Positions 1-5,715 of a DNA stretch of 7,655 nucleotides are shown here, piece by piece (position 1 is the stretch's first letter; the number at the start of each line of letters is the position of its first letter). The translations under genes were made by a program, and so were the position numbers. This stretch comes from Thermogutta sp. (GTDB lineage: Bacteria > Planctomycetota > Planctomycetia > Pirellulales > Thermoguttaceae): positions 1 to 7,655 of the forward strand of contig NZ_JACIYL010000141.1 in the NCBI RefSeq assembly GCF_014359955.1, written 5' to 3'. The notes under the pieces were generated by a model. That model was not told where the DNA came from and did no database searches. It was given only the letters and a program-made list of their open reading frames with translations.

Positions 1-2
1 TG

Positions 3-1109
3 GGATATATCTTGGCCCGTTTTGTAGGAACCAGTTTCTGGGGACATGTTCTGACGATTGGAGTGGTCGGGGGGGCGGGAATCGGGCTGGCCTATGTGAT
101 CCCTATCGCGGTCGGGGTGCGATGGTTCCCCGATCGCAAGGGGATGCTTACCGGATTGGCCGTCGCGGGTTTTGGTTTTGGGGCATTCCTTTGGATTCAA
201 TTGGCAGGTAATCTTGGCCAGCTTATTGCACAATTGGGCGTGGCCAACGTCTTCCTTGTGTACGGCATTCTCTTTGCACTGCTGGTCACCATCGGCGCGA
301 TTTGGATGGTCAATCCTCCGGAAGGATACGCCCCACCCGGATGGACCCCGGAAGCAGCGGCGAAGGTAGCCAGGAAAACGGGGGGAACACGGGAGTTTAC
401 ACCCTGGGAGATGCTTCGCACACGGCAGTTTTACATGCTGTGGTTGATGTTCGTTGCCGGGGCCATGGCGGGTCTCATGGTGATTGGCATCATCAAACTG
501 TTTGGCATTGAGCGCCTGTCGAGCTATTACGAAGCGACTAACCTGGCGCGGGAGCAGGCCATGAAACGGGCTGAAGTCACTGCCGAACTGGCGATGGCGA
601 TTTTCTTCGCCTTGGCCAACGGGCTTGGCCGGATCGGTTGGGGAATTATCTCGGACTGGATCGGGCGAAAGGCTGCCCTGGTGGCCATGCTTATTTCCCA
701 GACGATTGTGATGGCGGGGTTTTACTGGCTGGCTGCCAGCCCGGCCCTGTTCTTTCTGGGAGCCTGTTGGATTGGCTTCAATTTTGGAGGAAATTTCGCC
801 CTTTTCCCCGCAGCAACCGCAGACCTTTTCGGGAATAAAAACGTAGGCGTCAATTACGGGTGGGTATTTACCGCTTACGGCATCGGTGGCATCCTGGGGC
901 CGATTCTTGGCGGTTTCTTCGGCGATGTGGCAAAGAGCAGCCAGCGTTTGGAGGCCTGGCTGGTACCTTTTTTTGTCGCGGCTGCCGGATGCCTTCTCGG
1001 TACCGTGCTGGCGGCAATTCTCACTTCTCCGGAGCCGGGTCCCTCTGCAAAGCCGAGCCTGGCATCAACTGAGCCTGACGCCCAGAAGGAACCAGCCACG
1101 CAGAACTGA
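3..1109 (+). CDS. MFS transporter, OFA (oxalate/formate antiporter) family, 5' end missing
   Basis: This is an inner-membrane secondary carrier of the major facilitator superfamily, probably moving a small carboxylate; the substrate cannot be read from the sequence. The frame is open to the window edge and the TTG at 12 is only an internal codon, so the true start and about the first three membrane helices lie upstream. Counting from that TTG, a glycine-rich helix followed by RWFPDRKG (37-44) and GLAVAGFGFGAF (48-59) is the typical OFA N-terminal half. The inter-domain loop has the OFA-like NPPEGYAPPGW (101-111), then EMLRTRQFYMLWLMF (133-147). GLGRIGWGIISDWIGRK (204-220) is the second-half copy of the MFS cytoplasmic loop motif. 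About nine hydrophobic segments are visible, out of twelve expected. The loop around 163-195 (KLFGIERLSS..REQAMKRAE) looks longer and more charged than in short OFA members. The C-terminus is a hydrophilic Ser/Pro/Glu tail. Family call is firm; substrate unknown. Confidence 0.9.
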   Translation, partial: GYILARFVGTSFWGHVLTIGVVGGAGIGLAYVIPIAVGVRWFPDRKGMLTGLAVAGFGFGAFLWIQLAGNLGQLIAQLGVANVFLVYGILFALLVTIGAIWMVNPPEGYAPPGWTPEAAAKVARKTGGTREFTPWEMLRTRQFYMLWLMFVAGAMAGLMVIGIIKLFGIERLSSYYEATNLAREQAMKRAEVTAELAMAIFFALANGLGRIGWGIISDWIGRKAALVAMLISQTIVMAGFYWLAASPALFFLGACWIGFNFGGNFALFPAATADLFGNKNVGVNYGWVFTAYGIGGILGPILGGFFGDVAKSSQRLEAWLVPFFVAAAGCLLGTVLAAILTSPEPGPSAKPSLASTEPDAQKEPATQN

Positions 1110-1112
1110 CAA

Positions 1113-1153
1113 GTCTTACCCAGTCATCGTTTGGCTGAACAAATGGGTCAGAC
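1113..1153 (+). terminator. Imperfect hairpin just after the MFS gene, possible terminator
   Basis: GTCTTACCCA (1113-1122) pairs with TGGGTCAGAC (1144-1153), giving nine of ten base pairs with one T-C mismatch. TTTG (1130-1133) and CAAA (1140-1143) add four more pairs stacked on the inner end, leaving a 7-nt bulge. The structure begins 3 nt after the MFS stop codon, the right place for a 3' end. There is no U-tract after it, so it is not a classical intrinsic terminator; it may stabilise the mRNA 3' end or act with Rho. Confidence 0.4.
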
Positions 1154-1421
1154 GCTGGTTGCTGCTTTGGTCCGATCTCCGAGGAGAACAGTCCTAAGCG
1201 GCCTACCGATGTAAGACCTGTCGCTCGGGAGCAGGCTTTTTCTACCGTAAAATTGGTGGTTGCCGACAGGAGGCTTTTCTCTCGCTGGCAGACTGAGTGT
1301 GCCCGCGTTTCGAGTGGTCGGCGGGGTTGATTTTCGCTTGGCGCTGGATAAAGTACAACGCAACGAGTATGCCGATTGGTGTTCTCTGTAGAAACTGACC
1401 AGGCGGAGGAGATCGCGCATC
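1154..1421. other. Intergenic region, no gene seen
   Basis: With the hairpin just upstream this makes a 312-bp spacer between the transporter and the substrate-binding protein. No ORF with believable protein content is present on either strand. A weak sigma-70-like pair can be read as TTGATT (1327-1332), a 16-nt spacer and TAAAGT (1349-1354). This would give a leader of about 60 nt, but the match is too poor to assert. The spacer length suggests that the downstream gene is transcribed on its own. Confidence 0.4.
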
Positions 1422-2498
1422 ATGGGGAATGAGATGGCCGGGTGCCGGCGGCAGACAGACGCTGAGAGGAAGACAGATGTGACTCGCCGCGAGTGGCTCG
1501 CCACAGCGGGGATGGGCAGCATGCTCGGGCTGGTCGGACTTTTGGGCTGTCAGCCCACTAAGGTTGTGGATGAGGCTCAAAAAGGCCGTCGTCTGCGGGC
1601 TGCGTTTTCAAATGCCGGACTGGCCGGAACATGGAATAAACTGGGCTACGACGCAGCCAAACTATGGGGCGATTTGCTTAACGTGGAAGTCGTCTGGTTC
1701 GACGGAGAATTCAACGGGCAAAGGCAAAGAGAAAAGATCGAATTGGCTGCCGCGGAGGACTGGGATTTCTGTGCTTTCCAGGCCCACCAGATTGATATCC
1801 TCGCAGAGCCCTGTCGGCGGCTCAAGGCCCGGGGCATCCCCATCATCGGAATGGATACTCTCATCGTCCCGGAAAACCAGCTCTTTGAAACAGGGGTCCT
1901 GGTCTACGTGACCCCAGACCATGTGAAAATGGCGGAACAAAGCACGCAGTACATGGTGGACAAAATCGGCGGCAAAGGAAAAGTTATTCACATCGGCGGT
2001 CAAAGTGAGCACAGTGGCGCGCAGGATCGTGCCCGAGGATTCCAGAACGTCATCAGCAAGTATCCGGAAATCGAAGTGGTGGGTGGAGGAGTCCGCTGGT
2101 GCGACTGGCAAACAGAGAAAGCCCGAAATACGTTTGAAGTCCTTCTGGAACAGACCCAGGACCGGATCTCTGGGGCGTTTTTCCACAACGATGACATGGC
2201 CCTGGCCTGTGTGCCGTGTCTCAAGGGAACCCGCCATGAGGGGATGGTCGTCACGGGCGTCGACGGTCAGCGTCCTGGGTTGCTGGGGGTTCGCGACGGA
2301 TTGCTCGCAGCCACCAGCGTCAATCCCGCGGCAATGATCCACATGTACGCCCTGGTGATCGGACAGTTCATCGTCCGAAACCAGGAGAAGTTTGATCGGC
2401 TTCTCAAGATAGTGCTCCCCTGCCCTCTCGTATCCAAGGAATCGGGCAATCTGGACGCGATGCTCTACCTTTCGGACCCAAAACATTGCCTGGTCTGA
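1422..2498 (+). CDS. Sugar ABC transporter substrate-binding lipoprotein (Peripla_BP_4-like)
   Basis: This is an exported binding protein of the ribose/xylose type I fold, expected to capture a sugar or related solute outside the inner membrane and hand it to an ABC permease. Residues 21-43 form a signal: twin arginines at 22-23 in TRREWLATAG, a hydrophobic stretch, and the lipobox LLGC with Cys43 as the lipid anchor, a Tat-like lipoprotein signal. Family hallmarks are GMDT (Asp145), RARGF (203-207), HNDDMA (255-260) and TGVDG (278-282), all lining the ligand cleft in this family. The mature part has seven further cysteines (117, 131, 227, 263, 266, 334, 356), which is many for the family. 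ATG 1422 has GGAGGA 11 nt upstream. A GTG at 1479 would start directly at the twin-arginine signal and is a serious alternative. No permease or ATPase gene lies next to it. The ligand is unknown. Confidence 0.9.
   Translation: MGNEMAGCRRQTDAERKTDVTRREWLATAGMGSMLGLVGLLGCQPTKVVDEAQKGRRLRAAFSNAGLAGTWNKLGYDAAKLWGDLLNVEVVWFDGEFNGQRQREKIELAAAEDWDFCAFQAHQIDILAEPCRRLKARGIPIIGMDTLIVPENQLFETGVLVYVTPDHVKMAEQSTQYMVDKIGGKGKVIHIGGQSEHSGAQDRARGFQNVISKYPEIEVVGGGVRWCDWQTEKARNTFEVLLEQTQDRISGAFFHNDDMALACVPCLKGTRHEGMVVTGVDGQRPGLLGVRDGLLAATSVNPAAMIHMYALVIGQFIVRNQEKFDRLLKIVLPCPLVSKESGNLDAMLYLSDPKHCLV
1464..1472 (+). promoter_or_regulatory. Second ribosome-binding site supporting a GTG start at 1479
   Basis: GAGAGGAAG at 1464-1472 holds a GAGGA core ending 8 nt before GTG 1479, a normal Shine-Dalgarno distance. 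Starting there would give a protein beginning MTRREWLATAG, where the twin-arginine signal sits at the very N-terminus. The competing site GGAGGA at 1405-1410 lies 11 nt before ATG 1422. Both could be used; the sequence alone does not settle which. Confidence 0.4.
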
Positions 2499-2785
2499 AA
2501 ACGACGGAGAATAAGTTCGTTGACTGTTGTTTGATGAACGATATTCAGCCCGCCGTGCGACGAAGAGTGAGCAGGGCAGGAATCTCTGCTGCAGAAGTCC
2601 ACTCACTCACCAGGTGTTCATAGTGGGAGGGAGAGGCAGTCGCTTAATCCATTCACGAAACCGGGGCTCAGTGGTGGTGCCTGGTCCCTGTTGTGGTTGG
2701 TAGCGAGTATGGCGGTGAAGTTTCAAACGATAGTCGGCCGTGGTCAAAGCTGTCGTACTATTGGGAACTAAAAGGGAAGCCAGTC
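2499..2785. other. Intergenic region with one imperfect hairpin
   Basis: No recognisable gene is present. GAGTGAG (2565-2571) can pair with CTCACTC (2602-2608), and the enclosed segment has competing short pairings such as AGCAG (2570-2574) with CTGCT (2586-2590). This could be a 3' structure of the binding-protein mRNA, but it lies 66 nt past the stop and has no U-tract. The GT-rich stretch at 2671-2701 shows no clear motif. Confidence 0.3.
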
Positions 2786-2992
2786 ATGTATATCGGTGAC
2801 AATAAACTGGAACCGAACCTGTCCATCCTTCATGACCGAGAGCTGAACGAGGCCTACGCAGCACTGGCGGCTGGAAAGGGATGTCTCGCGTTGTTCGCGA
2901 ACGGCGGTGTCGAAGCGGGTGTGTCCGATCTGCCCAAAGCGTTACTGGTCCACTGGATCGATGTGAGCGCGGGCAAGTGGGCCAGGAGGTAG
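2786..2992 (+). CDS. Small hypothetical ORF, possibly a gene remnant
   Basis: I do not recognise this protein. The frame runs from ATG 2786 to TAG 2990-2992 (68 residues) and could extend up to GTG 2693 (99 residues). AGGGA at 2773-2777 lies 8 nt before the ATG, an acceptable ribosome-binding site. The residues look protein-like rather than random: NKLEPNLSILHDRELNEAY, then a small-residue stretch, then KALLVHWIDVSAGKW before the stop. Codon third positions are mostly G or C, as in neighbouring genes. The upstream extension SYYWELKGKPVM also reads naturally, so the ORF may be the surviving C-terminal piece of a longer gene. No signal peptide or membrane segment is seen. It could equally be a chance ORF. 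Confidence 0.35.
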   Translation: MYIGDNKLEPNLSILHDRELNEAYAALAAGKGCLALFANGGVEAGVSDLPKALLVHWIDVSAGKWARR

Positions 2993-3144
2993 TCCCTGTC
3001 GGCAACGAGCAGAGGAGTGCTAAAAGCACCGGCAATGGGTCCGCGGGTGGCGGTTATTACGGGAAGCCGGAAGAATTGAAGAAACAGAGATCGCCGTTTC
3101 ACAATCGGCCTGCCGCTTCTCTTTGTGTAAAAAGACATTATGCT
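2993..3144. other. Intergenic region, little visible
   Basis: The stretch between the small ORF and the palindromic element contains one small perfect hairpin, GTGCT (3017-3021) with loop AAA and AGCAC (3025-3029), about 25 nt after the small ORF stop and without a U-tract. Nothing else is supported. Confidence 0.3.
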
Positions 3145-3235
3145 GAAAAGTGTAGGCCATGTCGCGAAGCGTCGTAGCCCATTGACGCGTCCGGAATTCG
3201 TGGCAGCTTTTGCTGAAAAATGCCTACAGTTTTTC
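3145..3235. repeat. Compact element with inverted ends, REP/BIME- or MITE-like
   Basis: The left end GAAAAGTGTAGGCCAT (3145-3160) and the reverse complement of the right end at 3220-3235, GAAAAACTGTAGGCAT, match over about 15 positions apart from small differences. The core heptamers TGTAGGC (3151-3157) and GCCTACA (3222-3228) are perfect inverted repeats. Independently, TGCTGAAAARTG occurs as a direct repeat at 3141-3152 and 3211-3222, exactly 70 bp apart. The inside contains a GAA-loop palindrome. Bacterial REP elements characteristically start with GTAG followed by an imperfect palindrome and occur as inverted pairs, which fits this layout. No obvious target-site duplication flanks it. Only one copy is in this window, so the repeat nature is inferred. 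Confidence 0.4.
3155..3179 (+). repeat. GAA-loop palindrome inside the REP-like element
   Basis: GGCCATGTCGC (3155-3165) and GCGTCGTAGCC (3169-3179) fold around a GAA loop (3166-3168). Of eleven positions, eight are Watson-Crick pairs, one is a T-G wobble and two are mismatches. The stem is preceded by TGTAG, the signature tetranucleotide position of REP palindromes. A U-tract is absent, so it is not an intrinsic terminator. Confidence 0.45.
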
Positions 3236-3313
3236 TAACCCTCTGTCGGCGATTACCAGAGTAGTCGCTTCGCAGACGAACCCGCCCAACTGGTCTTCAG
3301 GTACACGTGTTGT

Positions 3314-3319
3314 GAAGGA
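3314..3319 (+). promoter_or_regulatory. Ribosome-binding site of the dehydrogenase gene
   Basis: GAAGGA lies 8 nt before ATG 3328 and supports that start, which also gives the expected N-terminal beta strand (RPRIVLCFP) of the family. No convincing promoter is visible between the palindromic element and this site. Confidence 0.5.
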
Positions 3320-3327
3320 TATCCCCA

Positions 3328-4347
3328 ATGCGGCCAAGAATCGTTCTGTGTTTTCCCCATGAGGAGCGGCATCATCAGGCCATTGCGGCCGCCGCTCCGT
3401 GGGGTGAAGTCGTGTCCGTGCCCCAGGAACGGATTGCGGAAGAATTGCTCGAGGCGGATATCTTTTGCGGTCATGCCAAAGTTCCCGTGGACTGGGATGC
3501 CGTGGTGAAACGGGGGCGTTTGGTATGGATTCAATCGTCGGCAGCCGGGATGGATCACTGCCTGGTTCCCTCGGTCATCGCCTCCAATATCGTGGTGACA
3601 AGTGCGTCTGGCGTCCTGGCGGATCAGGTAGCTGAGCACACGGTGGCGCTGGTAACAGCGTGGCTCCGCAGCCTTCCCACGTTCTTTTGGGCTCAGCAGC
3701 GGGAAGAATTTGTAAGACGCCCCACGCGGGATCTTCATCGGAGCCGCATCCTGATCGTGGGCTTCGGGGGAGTGGGACGGCGTCTGGCTCAGGTTCTTCA
3801 TGTTTTCAAAACGCACATCTGGGCGACGGACCTTTTCCCTGTGGATAAACCCACGTACGTGGAAAAGTTGTGTCCGCCCGAATCTCTGGAAGAGCTCTTG
3901 CCCGAAGCAGACATCACGATTCTGGCGTTACCGCTCAACGATAAGACCCGCGGGATGTTTGGTCGGGACCAGTTTGCGCGGATGAAGCCGGGCTCGCTGT
4001 TTGTGAATGTTGCCCGGGGGCCCATCGTGCGAACGGACGACCTTCTCGATGCCCTTCAAGAAGGCCCCATTGCAGGGGCCGTGCTCGACGTAACTGACCC
4101 GGAGCCGCTCCCGCCGGGACATCCTTTGTGGAAACAGTCTAATGTGATCATCACCCCTCATGTCGGGGGTCAGTCGGCGACCCGGGCCGACGATATCACG
4201 CGGCTCATTTGCGAGAACCTTCGACGCTGGCACACGGGGCAACCTCTCATCAACCTGGTGACCGATAAGACGGCCGGATTTCCGTTCCGGGATGGCTCAA
4301 CGCCGCTTTGGATCGATGTGTGTGATTCGATCAAGGGAGATTTTTGA
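3328..4347 (+). CDS. D-isomer-specific 2-hydroxyacid dehydrogenase
   Basis: This is a cytoplasmic NAD(P)-dependent oxidoreductase that interconverts a D-2-hydroxyacid and its 2-oxoacid. The exact substrate (glyoxylate, hydroxypyruvate, phosphoglycerate or other) is not decided by the sequence. The N-terminal substrate half contains SSAAGMDH (70-77) and SASGVLADQVAEHTVAL (92-108). The Rossmann half has GFGGVG (145-150) and an acidic residue after the second strand (Asp168), which usually favours NAD. The catalytic trio is present: Arg230 in VNVARGPIV, Glu259 in LDVTDPEPLP, and His278 in ITPHVGG. The LDVTDPEPLPPGHPLW signature is like that of glyoxylate/hydroxypyruvate reductase-type members. 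The usual family end near GQPLINLVTDKTAGF is followed by about 20 further residues of unclear role. Length is 339 residues, normal or slightly long. It stands alone between long spacers, so it is probably monocistronic. Confidence 0.93.
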   Translation: MRPRIVLCFPHEERHHQAIAAAAPWGEVVSVPQERIAEELLEADIFCGHAKVPVDWDAVVKRGRLVWIQSSAAGMDHCLVPSVIASNIVVTSASGVLADQVAEHTVALVTAWLRSLPTFFWAQQREEFVRRPTRDLHRSRILIVGFGGVGRRLAQVLHVFKTHIWATDLFPVDKPTYVEKLCPPESLEELLPEADITILALPLNDKTRGMFGRDQFARMKPGSLFVNVARGPIVRTDDLLDALQEGPIAGAVLDVTDPEPLPPGHPLWKQSNVIITPHVGGQSATRADDITRLICENLRRWHTGQPLINLVTDKTAGFPFRDGSTPLWIDVCDSIKGDF

Positions 4348-4447
4348 GTTTTGCCGTTAAAGGACGGCGACGTTTCGGTCTCATACCCGCGGGTGCGCCC
4401 GACTTTGTTGAACGACCGCCGCAACACGGCGCCAAGGCCCGCCTTTT

Positions 4448-4467
4448 CCACAACCTGGGTTTTGTGG
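4448..4467 (+). promoter_or_regulatory. Dyad just upstream of the manA promoter
   Basis: CCACAA (4448-4453) and TTGTGG (4462-4467) form a perfect 6-bp inverted repeat around an 8-nt centre, 10 nt upstream of the extended -10 element. The location fits an operator or the end of the preceding transcript, but no U-run follows. The rest of the 174-bp gap holds a weak GCCGT/ACGGC hairpin at 4353-4368 and nothing else recognisable. Confidence 0.25.
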
Positions 4468-4476
4468 GCCGTTCTG

Positions 4477-4485
4477 TGCTATGAT
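4477..4485 (+). promoter_or_regulatory. Extended -10 promoter for manA
   Basis: TGCTATGAT at 4477-4485 matches the extended -10 form TGnTATAAT with a single difference (G for A in TATGAT, 4480-4485). No good -35 hexamer is at the right distance, as is common for extended -10 promoters. Transcription would begin near 4492, leaving a leader of about 30 nt that holds CGGGAG (4510-4515), a ribosome-binding site 6 nt before ATG 4522. Confidence 0.45.
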
Positions 4486-4521
4486 GTTTAAAAAGTCGAG
4501 GCGATCCGGCGGGAGAAAACT

Positions 4522-5505
4522 ATGGAGCCGATTTTTTTTGAGCCGTTTTTACGGGAACAGATTTGGGGTGGGCGACAGCTCGGATCCGTGTTGGGGAAAC
4601 CTCTCCCCAATCAAGGTTGCTACGGAGAGTCTTGGGAAATAAGTGCGCATCCTCTTCACGTCAGTCAGGTTAAGGGAGGCCGTTTTGAGGGTTGGTCGCT
4701 CACCGAGCTTTGGTCAGCCTTCAAGAAGGAACTGTGGGGTGAGAAAGGCGAACCACCGGCCGAGTTTCCCTGGCTTATTAAGTTTCTGGACTGCCGGGAT
4801 TACCTTTCCATTCAGGTACATCCGGACGATGCCCTCGCCGCCATATTGTGCCCCGCCGAGAAAGGTAAGTTCGAGGTCTGGACGGTCGTGGAAGCCGAGC
4901 CGGGGGCGAAGATCTTTGCCGGTCTGAAGGCGGGTGTACGGCCCGACGAGCTGCGAGACGCCCTCCAGCGAAAAGAACCGGAGACGTGCCTCCACGCCAT
5001 GGCGCCCCGCGTGGGGGATGTGATTGTCCTGCCCCCGGGAACCGTCCATTCTGCCGGGGGTGGCGTCCTGGTGGCGGAGGTCCAGACGCCCAGTGACGCC
5101 ACATTTCGGCTCTACGATTGGAATAGAACGGACCGAAACGGGCTTCCAAGACCTCTTCACATTGAAGAGGCTGTTCGCGCAATCAACTGGGATCAGGAAC
5201 CCTGCTCCGTAGTGAAACCGCGGGAAATCTATCGCGATACCGGGGCGGTGGGAGAACTCCTGGTCGAAGGCCCTCCATTCGTCCTGCGACGATGGACCGT
5301 TTCACCGGGGGCCGGGCTTTTGATCAGCCGCGATGTGCTGGGCGCCTGGTTGGTCCTGTTCGGTAGCGGTGAGCTCCTTGTGGGTGATTCGGTCTTCCCG
5401 ATGAATCGGGGTGACACCGTTTTGATTCCCGGGAGTTGTCCCCACGCCCGGTGGGAAACGACGTCGGCCGGACGGGCGATTTTGCTTTCCTGTCATCCGC
5501 TGTGA
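4522..5505 (+). CDS. manA: Mannose-6-phosphate isomerase, type I (short bacterial form)
   Basis: This cytoplasmic zinc enzyme interconverts mannose-6-phosphate and fructose-6-phosphate, feeding mannose into glycolysis or supplying GDP-mannose synthesis. The cupin fold is recognisable: the N-terminal FFEPFLREQIWGGRQL (5-20) is the usual start of the family, GESWEIS is at 35-41, and SIQVHPDD (96-103) provides zinc ligands Gln98 and His100. Glu118 in KFEVW and His176 in LPPGTVHS (170-177) complete the metal site. Arg196 in TFRLYDWNR is the conserved active-site arginine. The C-terminal cupin ends in FPMNRGDTVLIPGSCPHARW (292-311). At 327 residues it matches the short Bacillus-like class rather than the longer enteric enzyme. 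The start is fixed by the ribosome-binding site and by the family N-terminus. It has its own promoter and is followed by a tandem duplication covering the stop codon. Confidence 0.95.
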   Translation: MEPIFFEPFLREQIWGGRQLGSVLGKPLPNQGCYGESWEISAHPLHVSQVKGGRFEGWSLTELWSAFKKELWGEKGEPPAEFPWLIKFLDCRDYLSIQVHPDDALAAILCPAEKGKFEVWTVVEAEPGAKIFAGLKAGVRPDELRDALQRKEPETCLHAMAPRVGDVIVLPPGTVHSAGGGVLVAEVQTPSDATFRLYDWNRTDRNGLPRPLHIEEAVRAINWDQEPCSVVKPREIYRDTGAVGELLVEGPPFVLRRWTVSPGAGLLISRDVLGAWLVLFGSGELLVGDSVFPMNRGDTVLIPGSCPHARWETTSAGRAILLSCHPL

Positions 5506-5535
5506 TCCATGGAACCGAGTGATCCATGGAACCGA
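5502..5535 (+). repeat. Perfect 17-bp tandem duplication over the manA stop codon
   Basis: GTGATCCATGGAACCGA occurs at 5502-5518 and again, with no gap, at 5519-5535. The first copy contains the manA stop codon TGA (5503-5505), so the reading frame is unaffected by the second copy. The AACCGAGG at the copy 2 junction (5530-5537) recurs at 5541-5548, hinting at repeated local duplication. Confidence 0.9.
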
Positions 5536-5542
5536 GGCCCAA

Positions 5543-5566
5543 CCGAGGAGGCAGGGGCTCCTCCGG
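5543..5566 (+). terminator. GC-rich hairpin downstream of manA, possible terminator
   Basis: GAGGAG (5545-5550) pairs with CTCCTC (5558-5563) around the loop GCAGGGG, and CC (5543-5544) with GG (5565-5566) extends it past a single bulged C. It lies 37 nt after the manA stop. No run of T follows, so intrinsic termination is uncertain. The remaining stretch up to the mfd promoter (5567-5679) shows no other structure. Confidence 0.35.
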
Positions 5567-5679
5567 TATGAAACCAGTGCAATCTCGGCGCATTGAATCA
5601 CCCGGTGCAATTGCCCCGGTCGCGCGCTGCCATGGCTGGCACTTGGTGTGGCTAAGTCGATCGCGGCGGGCAAATGGTC

Positions 5680-5708
5680 TTATCATTCCCAAAACTCATT
5701 TCTAAAAT
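5680..5708 (+). promoter_or_regulatory. Candidate mfd promoter close to the start codon
   Basis: TTATCA (5680-5685, four of six to the -35 consensus), a 17-nt spacer and TAAAAT (5703-5708, five of six to the -10 consensus) form a reasonable sigma-70-type promoter. Transcription would begin about 7 nt later, at or beside ATG 5716. An alternative -10, TATCAT (5681-5686), would give a leader of about 24 nt. Confidence 0.3.
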
Positions 5709-5715
5709 TGAGGGC

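Noticed and set aside
1199..1206. Another GGCCTAC heptamer like the end of the REP-like element
   Set aside because: Neither flank forms a palindrome and the GAAAA extension is absent, so it is a chance match.
1327..1354. Possible promoter for the binding-protein gene (TTGATT / TAAAGT)
   Set aside because: Spacing is acceptable but the -10 matches only four of six positions; too weak to list as a feature.
1148..1580. Two overlapping minus-strand ORFs across the spacer upstream of the binding-protein gene
   Set aside because: Both run into the start of the binding-protein gene in antisense, and their compositions (Arg/Pro/Ser/His rich) carry no motif or membrane segment.
1662..2606. Long minus-strand ORF (314 codons) opposite the binding-protein gene
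   Set aside because: It lies antisense to a gene with clear family motifs, has no recognisable protein features (many His, Arg and Pro), and is explained by G/C-rich codon bias on the + strand.
2881..3177. ORF of 98 codons on the + strand between the small ORF and the dehydrogenase
   Set aside because: It overlaps the better small ORF in another frame and is rich in Arg, Cys and Ser, typical of a non-coding frame.
3253..3816. Minus-strand ORF (187 codons) overlapping the dehydrogenase start
   Set aside because: It covers the dehydrogenase N-terminal domain in antisense, is rich in His/Arg/Pro, and shows no domain.
4353..4368. GCCGT/ACGGC hairpin after the dehydrogenase gene as a terminator
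   Set aside because: Only five base pairs and no T-run after it.
5509..5571. Twenty-codon ORF starting in the tandem repeat after manA
   Set aside because: No ribosome-binding site, and its second ATG is out of frame because the repeat is 17 bp; it looks like chance.
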